In this document: positions 16,536 to 26,117 of the stretch, in pieces
Layout: each line of letters opens with the position of its first letter
Numbering within the stretch: the stretch's first letter is position 1
From: Lachnospiraceae bacterium M18-1
Lineage (GTDB): Bacteria; Bacillota; Clostridia; Lachnospirales; Lachnospiraceae
Assembly (NCBI GenBank): GCA_000403295.2
Contig: KE159605.1
Coordinates: forward strand, 1-63,296
Reading direction: 5' to 3'
Length of the DNA: 63,296 bases
Notes under the pieces: generated by a model
Databases searched by the model: none
The model's input: only the letters and a program-made list of their open reading frames with translations
What the model was told of the DNA's origin: nothing
Translations under genes and position numbers: made by a program

Positions 16536-18378
16536 GGCTCTCGGAATCTTGAGCCTGCCGACCAAAACTCGGTAGCTGACTGAACATTGAAAAGTAAATA
16601 TTATCCAAAATAGAATTGCTGAAACAAATTTTGGGAAAAAAGGCGCAGTTTACTAGACCATGCGCCAGACAGGGTTTATAATGGTATTGCTTATTCAGTT
16701 AAGCGGATTGCTCAAAGTACATCTTTTAGGTGGGGCGTCTTTGGCAAATCCCATGCATCAAGATGCTGACACATCATGATGGCGAACAGGCGGCAGTACC
16801 ACATCTTAGAGGAACGGTATCTGCCGTCTTCCAATTTATAGTCTACTTTCTCACGTTTGTTACAGCGTTCAGCAGAAGTCCTTGCATTGTATTCCAGTTT
16901 CCATTCCTTGCTGCTGCGGGGAGGGTCATTAAAAAGCCTTGGGTTGTCTTTCAAAACGAGATGGACGGTTCTGCCATATTTTGCAGTGGAACATGGATTT
17001 TCACAAGTACAGGTAACGTTGCCCCCGGCAAAGCTAATCTTAGGGCATTTAAATTTTGTTCTGCCCTTTGCAGATTCCGTACCGTCCCTGCGCATGACAT
17101 GGCCGTCCCGGCATATGGGTACGCCGTCATTGTTGATGGTAAAATCATCTTTATAGACAGGAGGCCGTCCTCTGTCAGCATTCAGGTCAATAAAAGGAAT
17201 GATGCCATGATCGCGGCAGTATTCGTAGTAAGGCATTGCATCATGGGCGGAATCCAGCAGGAGTTTTGTAACAACGGCTTCCGGCAGGAACCGTTTCATG
17301 GAAAACCAGTTATAAAGGAAACCGATGGAATCATGCCGGGAAGCGGGGCTGAGGAAAGGGAAAACCGGGAGGTCATTTTCCGAATCGGCGGCAGTAAGCA
17401 TGTATAAATCATAGCCAAAGTAATAGCAGTCCCGATGGGAATCCCAGCCGATGTTACAGTCGGGTTGGCTGTAAATGCGGTTGCACATGCAGTCATGGAT
17501 CCCCTTTTCCAGGCAGCCACAGGTGCGTTTTTTTCGTTCCTGTGCAGCGGTATAAACAGGGGTGCCATCACCGGCAAGGGAAAGGCTGAGCAGGTCAACC
17601 AACCCATCCTGTACGGAATGTTCAAGAAAAAGCACCTTAAAAATTTCGTAGAGGAGCTTGCAGGGATCCATGTCAGTGGGGGGATCTGTCTCGAACTGCT
17701 GAAAAAGGTCTTTGACAGTGACTTTTTCAACAGAAGGAGCTTTGTCGCCCTTCTTATCCGGCTTTTTGGGCTTTCCTTTCGGTGGATGGGTGGAATCGGA
17801 AAGGTTATCCTTGTCAGAGAGCCACAGACGCCCCTGGAAATCGTAAAAAGTGCCGGTACCCGGGGTATCCCCGATGAAGAAGCCGGAAAGGATGGCATGG
17901 AGATGGTTTTCTTTGAGGTCGGCGGCCCACTTAGTATAGGAAGAGACCTTGAACTCAACGGAAAGAAGGATGGAACGTAGCATGTCGGAAGGCAGTCTGG
18001 GAGCAGGACCGAAAACAGAATAGCGATCCTGCATGAGGGAGTCCAGCTCGGAGAGGTCAAGAGCCCAGAATTTCTCCATGATATCCCATGTAGAGGCAGG
18101 GAGTGAGGAAACAGCATCTGGATAATATTTACGTAACTGAGTCAGGACACGTTCCTGATAGGCGGCATGACCGCCAGGATTAAAAGGTTTCAATAAATCG
18201 CCCCCAATCAAAAAATCTGTACCGGCAGCGCCGGAACGAATTACCTTGTTAATCAAGGGGCGCGAAGCGCCGCATTTTTGAGGCGATTTGTCAATAGTTT
18301 TTTTGAAAAAAGTGGGGGAATTTATAAAAAACGACTCTCGGAAGCCGCATAAAATAAAGCTTTGAGATTCCGAGAGCC
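16536..18378 (-). mobile_element. Insertion sequence splitting the dcw cluster (IS1182-like)
   Basis: About 1.84 kb between matching inverted ends: GGCTCTCGGAATCT (16536-16549) and its exact complement (18365-18378), extending outward by AATA/TATT to 18 bp. It carries one transposase on the strand opposite to the division genes. I found no clear target duplication, so the exact ends are uncertain. The right end also forms its own hairpin (CTCTCGGAA/TTCCGAGAG), which may be part of the element or of a pre-existing structure. Confidence 0.65.
16712..18256 (-). CDS. DDE transposase, IS1182-like
   Basis: 514 residues from a TTG start; no later Met gives a full N-terminus. The N-terminal part (FGPAPRLPSDMLRSILLSVE, then SGFFIGDTPGTGTFYDF) resembles IS1182/IS5-type transposases. 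Likely catalytic residues are Asp in LAGDGTPVY, Asp in LLDSAHDAMPYYE and Glu in RTSAERCNKREKVDY. A Lys/Pro-rich linker lies near residues 165-185. The gene is full length with no frameshift, so the element may still be active. The family call is from remembered motifs. Confidence 0.8.
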   Translation of the reverse strand: MINKVIRSGAAGTDFLIGGDLLKPFNPGGHAAYQERVLTQLRKYYPDAVSSLPASTWDIMEKFWALDLSELDSLMQDRYSVFGPAPRLPSDMLRSILLSVEFKVSSYTKWAADLKENHLHAILSGFFIGDTPGTGTFYDFQGRLWLSDKDNLSDSTHPPKGKPKKPDKKGDKAPSVEKVTVKDLFQQFETDPPTDMDPCKLLYEIFKVLFLEHSVQDGLVDLLSLSLAGDGTPVYTAAQERKKRTCGCLEKGIHDCMCNRIYSQPDCNIGWDSHRDCYYFGYDLYMLTAADSENDLPVFPFLSPASRHDSIGFLYNWFSMKRFLPEAVVTKLLLDSAHDAMPYYEYCRDHGIIPFIDLNADRGRPPVYKDDFTINNDGVPICRDGHVMRRDGTESAKGRTKFKCPKISFAGGNVTCTCENPCSTAKYGRTVHLVLKDNPRLFNDPPRSSKEWKLEYNARTSAERCNKREKVDYKLEDGRYRSSKMWYCRLFAIMMCQHLDAWDLPKTPHLKDVL

Positions 18379-18405
18379 TATTCTATTATTAAGGAGTGGA
18401 TTTAT

Positions 18406-19509
18406 ATGCCCAAAAAGCTGGGCCGGCGGCGTTATGATTACACGATGCTGACGGTGGTGCTTGTCCTGGTCGTAATCGGTCTGGTGCTTCTCTACAGCAC
18501 CAGTACATACAACGGACAGGTGAAGTTCCACGATCCGTTCTACTATCTGAAAAAGCAGGGATTTGCGACGGTGCTGGGGCTGGCGGGGATGTTTTTTGTG
18601 GCCGGGATCGACTACCATAAATGGATGCCCCTGGCCAACCTGGGTTATTTGACGGCAGTGCTTTTGTCCGTTGCGGTCATGTTTGTGGGAGACGAATACA
18701 ATGGGTCCAAAAGATGGCTGTCTTTGGGCCCTGTTTCATTCCAGCCATCGGAATTTGCCAAGGTGGCGGTCATCTTTTTTCTGGCCTGCCTGGTGACGAA
18801 GCATGTAAAGACCATGGGCAGATTTACCACACTGATCCGGGTGATGCTTCCCGTGCTCCCAATCGTAGCCCTGGTGGGAGCCAGCAATCTGAGCACCGCT
18901 ATCATCATTCTGGGAATCGCGGCGGTCCTGATTTTCGTGGCAAGCCCGAAGTATGTACAGTTTATCGCAATGGGGGCGGCAGGCGTAGGATTTATGGGGA
19001 TCTTTCTGGCGCTGGAAAGCTATCGGCTGGAGCGGCTGGCAATCTGGAGGAACCCGGAGCAGTATGAGAAAGGATATCAGACCCTGCAGGGGCTGTATGC
19101 CATCGGTTCAGGTGGACTTTTTGGCAGAGGGCTGGGAGAGAGTGTACAAAAGCTGGGCTTTCTGCCGGAAGCGCAGAATGACATGATCTTTTCGATCATA
19201 TGCGAAGAGCTGGGACTGGTAGGGGCCAGTTTCATCGTGCTTCTGTTTCTGCTTCTGATCTGGCGTTTTTTTGTGATTGCCACTCGGGCAAAGGATCTGC
19301 TGGGTGCTCTGATCGCGTCAGGGGCGATGGCCCATATGATGATCCAGGTGATCCTGAATATCGCCGTTGTGACGAACTCTATTCCCAATACCGGCATCAC
19401 GCTGCCTTTCATCAGCTACGGGGGGACTTCTGTATTGTTCCTGCTGTTGGAAATGGGGCTTGTGCTCAGTGTGTCTGCGTCCCGCAGTTCAGCAGGCAGC
19501 AAAACATAA
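18406..19509 (+). CDS. ftsW: Cell division protein FtsW (SEDS glycosyltransferase)
   Basis: 367 residues with about ten membrane helices and SEDS motifs: LLYSTSTYNG, FQPSEFAKVAVIFF, GYQTLQGLYAIGSGGLFGRG, PEAQNDMIFSIICEELG and NTGITLPFISYGGTS. It polymerises glycan strands at the septum together with the class B PBP. AAGGAG precedes the ATG. The insertion sequence lies directly upstream, so transcription of ftsW and the following ftsQ may depend on read-through or on an outward promoter of the element. Compared with the SEDS gene at 4693 it lacks the long basic N-terminus. Confidence 0.92.
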   Translation: MPKKLGRRRYDYTMLTVVLVLVVIGLVLLYSTSTYNGQVKFHDPFYYLKKQGFATVLGLAGMFFVAGIDYHKWMPLANLGYLTAVLLSVAVMFVGDEYNGSKRWLSLGPVSFQPSEFAKVAVIFFLACLVTKHVKTMGRFTTLIRVMLPVLPIVALVGASNLSTAIIILGIAAVLIFVASPKYVQFIAMGAAGVGFMGIFLALESYRLERLAIWRNPEQYEKGYQTLQGLYAIGSGGLFGRGLGESVQKLGFLPEAQNDMIFSIICEELGLVGASFIVLLFLLLIWRFFVIATRAKDLLGALIASGAMAHMMIQVILNIAVVTNSIPNTGITLPFISYGGTSVLFLLLEMGLVLSVSASRSSAGSKT

Positions 19510-19585
19510 AGAAGTAATAGACGAACCTTGCATGATTTCCTGCAGGAGGCTGTCTTGTCAGCGATAAACTATAAGGAGGAATTTC

Positions 19586-20854
19586 ATGACATCGAAAACA
19601 AGTCCGGAGGGAAGCACCCGGCGGATTCCGTCCGGCAGCCCTCCCGGCCGGGGGATGGACAGAGAAGAAACATATGACAATCGCAGGAATATGCATCGGT
19701 CCGAAAGTGCTCAGAGGCCCGCGAGCCACAGAAATTCCGAAAGATTGGAAAACAGAGGGCAGGGGCGTTCCGTTCCAAACCGGCCTGTCTCCACAAAGGA
19801 GCCCGGTTATTCGAAAGGAAGCCGCTCCGGTCCTGCAAGAGAGTCCGGACATTCGGCGGGAAGCCGGGCCGCTCCGGGAAGAAGGGCACAGCCTGACAGA
19901 CATTCCGGAAAACCCAGAGAAAGCAGGCCGGGCGGGAGTGAGAGAAGCGGACGCAGCCGCAATCAAAACAAAAATGCCCGGGATAGAAGCATGGGAAATG
20001 CACCGGGAAGCAAAACAAAGGCAGGAGATACAGGAGAGAAACGGAACGTCCGCCAGCCGGCCGAATCCGGAAGGCAGGGAAAACAGACCAGAAGGACGAA
20101 ATCCCGGTGGAAGTTTATGCTCGGCCTCCTGCTGGGGATTGCGTTTATAACGGGTGTGGGCTTTCTCGCTGTCCAGCTTTTTGAGACGAAGAAGATTACT
20201 GTCACAGGCAATCAGTACGTTTCGGAGCAGGAGGTCATTGACTGGCTTCTGGCGGACGAGCATTCAGGCAATTCCCTGTACTTATTGTGGAAATATAACC
20301 AGAATAATGTGCAGCAGCTCCCGGCCATAGAAGAGACAAAGGTAGGGTTGAAAAACCTGGTTGAAGTACAGGTGCAGGTGAAGGAAAAAGATTTCAGCGG
20401 ACGGATTGATTATAACGAGGCTTTTTTGTATTTTGACCAGGAAGGAATCGCTTCCCTGATCACCGGAACCGAGATTGAAGGGGTACCTTATATAGAAGGA
20501 ATGGAGATCAATCCCGAAGAGGTTCTTCTTGGGAGTGTGCTTCCGGTCACGGACGGACAGATTTTTGAAGAATTGAAGAATCTGATGCCGCTCTTGGAAA
20601 AGCAGGACTTATCTCCGGACAAGATCAGCTGTGCAGGAGCGGATCTGACCCTGCATTTCGGAGGGGTCCGGGTGCAGATCGGAAGCGGCCAGTTTGCGGA
20701 CAGGCTGGCTCAGGTACCGCCGATTTTGGAAAAGCTGGCTGAGTTGTATGCGGACCAGACGGGGGTCCTCCACCTGGAAAATTATGACGTTTACGGGAGC
20801 TCGATTCGTTTTGTACCGGACACGGCTGCCCAGCCGCAGCCCGAAACCCAGTGA
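19586..20854 (+). CDS. ftsQ: Cell division protein FtsQ/DivIB
   Basis: 422 residues. The first about 175 are low-complexity, rich in Ser, Gly, Arg and Pro, and cytosolic. A single helix (FMLGLLLGIAFITGVGFLAV) follows, then the POTRA domain beginning ETKKITVTGNQYVSEQEVID. The rest is the beta domain that contacts FtsL and DivIC. It has a TAAGGAGG site. The very long disordered N-terminus is common in Clostridia but longer than in model species. It sits between ftsW and ftsZ; ftsA is absent. Confidence 0.88.
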   Translation: MTSKTSPEGSTRRIPSGSPPGRGMDREETYDNRRNMHRSESAQRPASHRNSERLENRGQGRSVPNRPVSTKEPGYSKGSRSGPARESGHSAGSRAAPGRRAQPDRHSGKPRESRPGGSERSGRSRNQNKNARDRSMGNAPGSKTKAGDTGEKRNVRQPAESGRQGKQTRRTKSRWKFMLGLLLGIAFITGVGFLAVQLFETKKITVTGNQYVSEQEVIDWLLADEHSGNSLYLLWKYNQNNVQQLPAIEETKVGLKNLVEVQVQVKEKDFSGRIDYNEAFLYFDQEGIASLITGTEIEGVPYIEGMEINPEEVLLGSVLPVTDGQIFEELKNLMPLLEKQDLSPDKISCAGADLTLHFGGVRVQIGSGQFADRLAQVPPILEKLAELYADQTGVLHLENYDVYGSSIRFVPDTAAQPQPETQ

Positions 20855-20921
20855 TCAGAACGAAAAAATGGAAAAAGGTGCATAAATTGAATAAAAAAAT
20901 CAGAAAATACACAAAAATCTA

Positions 20922-20950
20922 TTGATTATTTCCCGAAAAGACTTTATTAT
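20922..20950 (+). promoter_or_regulatory. Sigma-A promoter of ftsZ
   Basis: TTGATT (20922-20927), a 17-base spacer and TATTAT (20945-20950), leaving a leader of about 70 bases. A separate promoter would let ftsZ escape effects of the upstream insertion sequence. Confidence 0.55.
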
Positions 20951-21026
20951 ATACTTATTGGATTGTATCATTCAATGGTAAGGAATGCTAGAGTATTGAT
21001 AATAGATGATAAAGGAGGAAGTACTC

Positions 21027-22220
21027 TTGTTAGAAATTAAAACCAACGAATCAGAAGCTGCCGCACGAATAATCGTAATAGGAGTCGGCGGAGGCGGCAA
21101 TAATGCTGTGAACCGTATGATTGACGAACAGATTGCAGGTGTAGAATTTATTGCGATCAATACAGATAAACAGGCACTGCAGTTATGCAAAGCCCCTACT
21201 CTGATGCAGATCGGAGAAAAGCTTACAAAAGGTCTTGGTGCGGGAGCACAGCCGGAGGTAGGAGAGAAGGCGGCAGAGGAGAGCGAAGAAGATATCTCTG
21301 CAGCTCTGAAAGGTGCGGATATGGTGTTCGTGACCTGCGGTATGGGCGGCGGAACCGGAACCGGCGCGACTCCGGTTGTGGCAAGGATTGCGAAGAACCA
21401 GGGGGCCTTGACAGTCGGCGTTGTGACCAAGCCGTTCCGTTTTGAATCCAGAACCCGTATGGCGAATGCGCTTTCGGGAATCGACAAGTTAAAAGAGAGT
21501 GTGGACACTTTGATCGTCATTCCTAATGACAAGCTGCTGGAGGTTGTGGACAGAAGAACGACTATGCCGGAGGCTTTGAAGAAGGCGGACGAGGTTCTTC
21601 AGCAGGGTATCCAGGGCATTACGGACCTGATCAACGTGCCGTCTCTGATCAACCTGGACTTTGCAGATGTCCAGACCGTTATGAAGGACAAGGGTATCGC
21701 CCATATCGGAATTGGTGAAGGACGCGGGGATGACAAGGCACTTGAAGCTGTGAAGCAGGCTGTGGCAAGTCCTCTGCTTGAGACAACGATTCAGGGCGCT
21801 TCTCACGTTATTATCAATGTATCTGGTGACATTACCCTGATGGATGCATCGGACGCAGCAGAATTTGTACAGGAACTCGCCGGAGAGAATGCGAATATCA
21901 TCTTCGGTGCTACTTATGATGACTCCAAGTCTGATGAAGCGAAGATTACTGTGATCGCTACGGGCTTACATAATGTAGGCGGCAGTTCTTCAAAGCTCAA
22001 AGCAAGACTGGAAGGACAGCAGAAGATGGGATCCATCCTTCCTTCCGGCGATATGGTAAGCCGGATGCCGATGGACGGCGGCGCAATGAGAAGCGCGGGA
22101 ACCAGGACACCGGCAGGAACACGGCCGATGGGAGGTCCGTCACCGACGATTCAGCCAAGGGCGGCTTCCAGCAATGTAAGGGAGCAGTCGATCAAGATTC
22201 CGGATTTCTTTAAAAAATAA
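21027..22220 (+). CDS. ftsZ: Cell division GTPase FtsZ
   Basis: 397 residues from a TTG at 21027. The in-frame ATG at 21006 lies upstream of the strong AAAGGAGG (21011-21018), so the ribosome would start at the TTG 8 bases after it. The GTPase domain shows [15 protein letters not shown] and the tubulin signature [11 protein letters not shown] near 107. A Gly/Arg/Met-rich linker follows, then the conserved C-terminal peptide [10 protein letters not shown] that binds membrane tethers such as SepF. It polymerises into the Z ring. No ftsA is present nearby, as expected for a SepF-using lineage. Confidence 0.97.
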   Translation: MLEIKTNESEAAARIIVIGVGGGGNNAVNRMIDEQIAGVEFIAINTDKQALQLCKAPTLMQIGEKLTKGLGAGAQPEVGEKAAEESEEDISAALKGADMVFVTCGMGGGTGTGATPVVARIAKNQGALTVGVVTKPFRFESRTRMANALSGIDKLKESVDTLIVIPNDKLLEVVDRRTTMPEALKKADEVLQQGIQGITDLINVPSLINLDFADVQTVMKDKGIAHIGIGEGRGDDKALEAVKQAVASPLLETTIQGASHVIINVSGDITLMDASDAAEFVQELAGENANIIFGATYDDSKSDEAKITVIATGLHNVGGSSSKLKARLEGQQKMGSILPSGDMVSRMPMDGGAMRSAGTRTPAGTRPMGGPSPTIQPRAASSNVREQSIKIPDFFKK

Positions 22221-22269
22221 TATGAAAATCCTGCCGTTGGCAGCTTTTCTGCATACAATGATATTCAAT

Positions 22270-22304
22270 ATCCGCTTTTTCTTTCTGGAAAGGGCGGATT
22301 TTTT
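22270..22304 (+). terminator. Terminator of ftsZ
   Basis: ATCCGC pairs with GCGGAT, with an inner CTTTC/GAAAG, followed by TTTTTT. It separates ftsZ from the sporulation operon spoIIGA-sigE. Confidence 0.8.
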
Positions 22305-22369
22305 GTCGAAATATATTCTAAAAGTCTCGTCATCATCTGACAAAAATCCAATTTGGTACGGCATATAAT
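22304..22369 (+). promoter_or_regulatory. spoIIG-type promoter with Spo0A box
   Basis: TGTCGAA (22304-22310) is an exact Spo0A box. Downstream, CTGACA (22337-22342) and TATAAT (22364-22369) are separated by 21 bases, too far for ordinary sigma-A promoters. The Bacillus spoIIG promoter is known for the same trait (about 22 bp) and needs phosphorylated Spo0A. The position before spoIIGA supports the assignment. Confidence 0.65.
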
Positions 22370-22420
22370 ATTTTTTGTGCATGAGGACTTGTTCGGCCAT
22401 CCTGGAGAGGTAAGTAAAGC

Positions 22421-23215
22421 ATGTATTATGAACTATACATAGATGTATTGTTTCTTATCAATTTTATGATGGATTCTCTGCTCCTGCTGGCAGTTAAAAA
22501 GGTGCTGAGATGTCCGGTGAAAAATGGCCGCGTGTTTGTCGGGGGCGGACTGGGAGCCGTTCTCACATGTGTGCTCGTGGCACTGCCGCTTCCGGCTGTG
22601 GTAAAGCTTCCGGCGTTTTATGCCGGTGTTGCCGGCATGATGATCGTGGTCGGGCTGGATATACGTGGGGGAAGGCGATTTTGGAAGGCTCTCGGCCTTT
22701 TGTATGTGTCAGCATTTCTGATGGAGGGGATGTTGCAGATTCTTCGGCCCTGGGTCCGGACAGGGAGTCTTTTTTTTGCCTCGGCAGTTCCTGTATACTA
22801 TCTGATGTGCGGAATCTGGAGATTCCTGACCAGACTGAGGAAAGAAGAGGAGCGGCTCTGTGAGGTTGTGCTGCAAGTAGGGCCGGAAAAGTACAGGATG
22901 CATGCGCTGTTGGACACAGGAAACGGATTGACTGATCCTGTCTCGGGGGAACCGGTGAGCGTCATTGACCCGGCCTGTGCACAGAAGATGCTGGAGAAAG
23001 GAAGAACAGATACAGGGGTACGGTATATCCCTTACCGCACGGTTAGCGGAGAAGGGGTGATGCCGGTATTCCGGGCAGAACAAATGGAAATCTTTCTGCC
23101 GGGTGAAAAGGGGGAGTTCAGAATGCAGCGTCCGATCATCGGAATCTGTGAAGGACATATTTCAGGACCGGAGGAGTATCAGATGATCCTGAATCCGGAT
23201 GTCCTGACCTGCTGA
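22421..23215 (+). CDS. spoIIGA: Sigma-E processing peptidase SpoIIGA
   Basis: 264 residues. Five hydrophobic segments fill the first about 130 residues ([20 protein letters not shown] opens the protein), then a cytosolic aspartic protease domain with the DTGNGL motif near 162. It cleaves the pro-peptide of sigma-E at the sporulation septum after a signal from the forespore protein SpoIIR. Family signatures also include SVIDPACA and the late [19 protein letters not shown]. sigE follows 95 bases downstream in the same operon. Confidence 0.93.
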   Translation: MYYELYIDVLFLINFMMDSLLLLAVKKVLRCPVKNGRVFVGGGLGAVLTCVLVALPLPAVVKLPAFYAGVAGMMIVVGLDIRGGRRFWKALGLLYVSAFLMEGMLQILRPWVRTGSLFFASAVPVYYLMCGIWRFLTRLRKEEERLCEVVLQVGPEKYRMHALLDTGNGLTDPVSGEPVSVIDPACAQKMLEKGRTDTGVRYIPYRTVSGEGVMPVFRAEQMEIFLPGEKGEFRMQRPIIGICEGHISGPEEYQMILNPDVLTC

Positions 23216-23310
23216 TTCTTTGCGGGGTTGCAGATAGGATGAGGATACGGGAATACTCTGTATTTGAAATTTGCTGCACAAATCGGTTACAAATAAAGGA
23301 GGAAAAAAGA

Positions 23311-24051
23311 ATGGTTGTTAAGGTAGCCGTACCACGACAGTTTAAGCTGAAAATCATACCGGATTTCAGAGGGATTTTCTTCTCTAATCAGAAGGAGATC
23401 CATTACATAGGGGGATCGGAGGTGCTTCCGGCGCCGCTCGAGACCGAGGAGGAGTCAGAGGTGATCGACAGGCTCGGGACTGAGCGGGATGAGCAGGCGA
23501 AAAAACTGTTGATCGAACATAATCTCCGTCTGGTCGTCTATATTGCTAAAAAATTTGATAACACGGGGGTGGGAGTGGAGGATCTCATCTCAATCGGGAC
23601 GATTGGCCTGATCAAGGCAATCAATACATTTAACCCAAATAAAAATATCAAACTGGCAACTTATGCCTCCCGGTGCATTGAGAATGAGATCCTCATGTAT
23701 CTGCGGAGGAACAATAAGACTAAGATGGAGGTATCCATCGACGAGCCGCTGAATGTGGACTGGGATGGAAACGAACTGCTGCTTTCCGATATCCTGGGAA
23801 CCGAGGAGGATACGATCACCAAGGATCTGGAAAACGAGGCGGAGCGGCGGCTTCTGGTAAAGGCCATCAATAAGCTTTCCAGCCGGGAAAAGCTGATCGT
23901 CCGTATGCGTTTCGGGCTGGACAATCCGGACGGGGAGGAGAAAACCCAGAAAGAGGTGGCGGACTATCTGGGAATCTCCCAATCTTATATCTCACGCCTT
24001 GAGAAAAAGATCATGCAGAGGCTGAAACGGGAGATGGTGCGCTACCAGTAA
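23311..24051 (+). CDS. sigE: RNA polymerase sporulation sigma factor, pro-sigma-E
   Basis: 246 residues from the ATG at 23311, chosen for the preceding AAAGGAGG; the upstream in-frame ATG lacks a site. The N-terminal about 27 residues are the membrane-associated pro-peptide removed by SpoIIGA. Region 2 shows [13 protein letters not shown] and [19 protein letters not shown], and region 4 has the helix-turn-helix [20 protein letters not shown]. Sigma-E drives early mother-cell genes, including cotJ-type coat operons such as the one at 1186-2051. Confidence 0.96.
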   Translation: MVVKVAVPRQFKLKIIPDFRGIFFSNQKEIHYIGGSEVLPAPLETEEESEVIDRLGTERDEQAKKLLIEHNLRLVVYIAKKFDNTGVGVEDLISIGTIGLIKAINTFNPNKNIKLATYASRCIENEILMYLRRNNKTKMEVSIDEPLNVDWDGNELLLSDILGTEEDTITKDLENEAERRLLVKAINKLSSREKLIVRMRFGLDNPDGEEKTQKEVADYLGISQSYISRLEKKIMQRLKREMVRYQ

Positions 24052-24093
24052 AAATAGTTCCATGTCCCTTTGACCTGCCGGGCAAAAAAAATC

Positions 24094-24122
24094 TTTACGC
24101 TTCACCAATACAATGTTATAAT
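24094..24122 (+). promoter_or_regulatory. Sigma-A promoter of the beta-CASP hydrolase
   Basis: TTTACG (24094-24099), a 17-base spacer and TATAAT (24117-24122). Confidence 0.6.
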
Positions 24123-24236
24123 ATCGACAGGACTAATCATTTTAATATGCAGGATTGGTATACCGATACAAGGATATTCAGGCCTGATATCACGGTGCTG
24201 GTAAATGCTGACCTGCAGGAGAGCGTGGTGAAGAGA

Positions 24237-25844
24237 ATGAAACTGACATTTGTAGGAGCAGCTCACGAGGTGACAGGAAGCTGTCATCTGCTGCAGGCGG
24301 CAGGGAAGAATATTCTGGTAGACTGCGGTATGGAACAGGGGATTGACCTATATGAGAATCCAGGTCTTCCAATCGCGGAGAATGAGGTTGACTATGTATT
24401 GCTGACCCATGCCCACATCGACCATTCAGGCATGATTCCGAAGTTGGTGAAGGAAGGCTTCAAGGGCGAGGTGGTGAGTACCTTTGCAACCTCGGACCTT
24501 TGCAACATCATGCTTCGTGACAGCGCCCACATCCAGGAATTTGAGGCGGAGTGGCGCAACAGAAAGGGCAAGCGTGCCGGTTATCCGGAATATGAGCCTG
24601 TTTACGTGATGCAGGATGCGCTGGATGCAATTGAACTGTTCCGGCCCTGCGGCTATGGGCAGAGGATCCAGCTTTGTGAAGGGATTGAGGTCCGCTTTAC
24701 GGATGTAGGGCATCTGCTGGGTTCTTCCAGTATTGAGATCTGGGTGACGGAAGGGGAGGAACAGCGCAAGATCGTCTTTTCCGGCGACGTAGGAAACCAT
24801 AATCAGCCGATTCTACGGGAGCCGTCCTATACGGAGGAGGCGGATTATGTGGTCATTGAATCTACATATGGAAATCGGCTCCACTCCACGGAAAAGATAG
24901 ATTATATCGGGACATTTACCCAGATTGTCAAGGAGACTTTTGACAAGGGAGGCAATGTAGTGATTCCGTCTTTTGCGGTGGGTCGTACCCAGGAGCTTTT
25001 GTATTTTATCCGGGAGATCAAGGAGCAGAACCTTCTGCCGGAATACGCGGATTTTGAGGTTTATCTGGACAGCCCGCTGGCTATTGAGGCTACCAAGGTA
25101 TTCACAAAGAACATGAAGGGCTGCTTTGATGAGGCTGCCTTGAAGCTGGTCAATTCCGGCATCAATCCGCTGGTGTTCCCAGGACTGAAGATTTCCACGG
25201 GCAGTGAGGATTCCAAGCAGATCAACTTTATTGAGAGGCCGAAGGTGATTATATCTGCTTCCGGCATGTGTGAGGCCGGACGGATCCGCCATCATTTGAA
25301 GCATAATCTGTGGCGGGAGGAATGTACGATCCTGTTCGTAGGCTACCAGGCGGGAGGTACGCTCGGACGCCATATCCTGGAGGGGGAGAAGGAGGTCAAG
25401 CTTTTTGGCGAGACCATCGAAGTCCGGGCAAGGATTGAAAGCCTGAAGGGAATCAGCGGACATGCGGATCTGGATGGACTTCTGAAGTGGGTGGAAGGCT
25501 TCAAAAAACCTTTGAAACGGGTATTTGTTGTTCACGGCGAGGATACAGTGACAGAAGAATTTGCCCAGACCGTGGAAGAAAAGTTCGGTTATCCTGCATT
25601 TGCACCGTTCCCCGGCGGAGAAGTGGACCTGATAGCAGATGAGATCCTCTCAGAGGGTGTCCGGATTCCGGTCAAGACCAAGAAGCCAGTACAGAAGAAG
25701 GCTGACGCGGCGACAGAGCGCCTGCTTTCTGCAGCCAGATGGCTTATGGATGTGGCAGCCAGATGCGAAGGGATGGCCAATAAGGATAAGGCGAAGTTTG
25801 AGGCTCAGATTTTGAACCTTGCAGATAAGTGGGAGATCAAGTAA
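24237..25844 (+). CDS. MBL-fold metallo-hydrolase with beta-CASP domain (predicted RNase)
   Basis: 535 residues from MKLTFVGAAHEVTGSCH, the conserved family start. Zinc-binding motifs are HAHIDHSG near 59, GHLLGSS and SGDVGN in the metallo-beta-lactamase part. The beta-CASP insert and the C-terminal RNA-metabolising motif (SASGMCEAGRIRHHL, then SGHADLDGLLKW) place it with the CPSF/RNase J-like exonucleases and endonucleases. It probably processes RNA in the cytosol. The final 80 residues are a Lys/Ala-rich helical tail. It sits between sigE and sigG, which are usually closer together. Confidence 0.85.
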   Translation: MKLTFVGAAHEVTGSCHLLQAAGKNILVDCGMEQGIDLYENPGLPIAENEVDYVLLTHAHIDHSGMIPKLVKEGFKGEVVSTFATSDLCNIMLRDSAHIQEFEAEWRNRKGKRAGYPEYEPVYVMQDALDAIELFRPCGYGQRIQLCEGIEVRFTDVGHLLGSSSIEIWVTEGEEQRKIVFSGDVGNHNQPILREPSYTEEADYVVIESTYGNRLHSTEKIDYIGTFTQIVKETFDKGGNVVIPSFAVGRTQELLYFIREIKEQNLLPEYADFEVYLDSPLAIEATKVFTKNMKGCFDEAALKLVNSGINPLVFPGLKISTGSEDSKQINFIERPKVIISASGMCEAGRIRHHLKHNLWREECTILFVGYQAGGTLGRHILEGEKEVKLFGETIEVRARIESLKGISGHADLDGLLKWVEGFKKPLKRVFVVHGEDTVTEEFAQTVEEKFGYPAFAPFPGGEVDLIADEILSEGVRIPVKTKKPVQKKADAATERLLSAARWLMDVAARCEGMANKDKAKFEAQILNLADKWEIK

Positions 25845-25871
25845 AACCGTAAATGTATTGAGAAAGAGAAC

Positions 25872-25913
25872 GCCATGCACCGGGTGAGTGAAGGCAGTAT
25901 GCCGGTGCATGGC
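25872..25913. other. Perfect 12-bp stem-loop after the beta-CASP gene
   Basis: GCCATGCACCGG (25872-25883) pairs perfectly with CCGGTGCATGGC (25902-25913). No T-run follows, so it is either a weak terminator or part of the structured leader before the symporter gene. The leader to 26117 contains GAAAGGGG and GC-rich segments but no gene. Confidence 0.6.
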
Positions 25914-26117
25914 TGATATTATGATGTGAATGGTGCCGTGCACAGAGGGCATATGGCATCCGGATCATTGGGCAGGATTGAAAGGGGGAATGCCGGCTGA
26001 GGTGCCGCCAAAGACGTGGATTTGCTGCTGTTTGACAGAGGGCAGATGCATCGATACTGCAGAATAAAAGAATTTTTGGCTATACAAATATACGAACAGA
26101 AAAGTGAGGAATGTGAA

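Noticed and set aside
16520..18395. Target-site duplication for the insertion sequence
   Set aside because: Flanks CTATCT and CTATTA resemble each other but are not an adjacent exact duplication, so no duplication is claimed.
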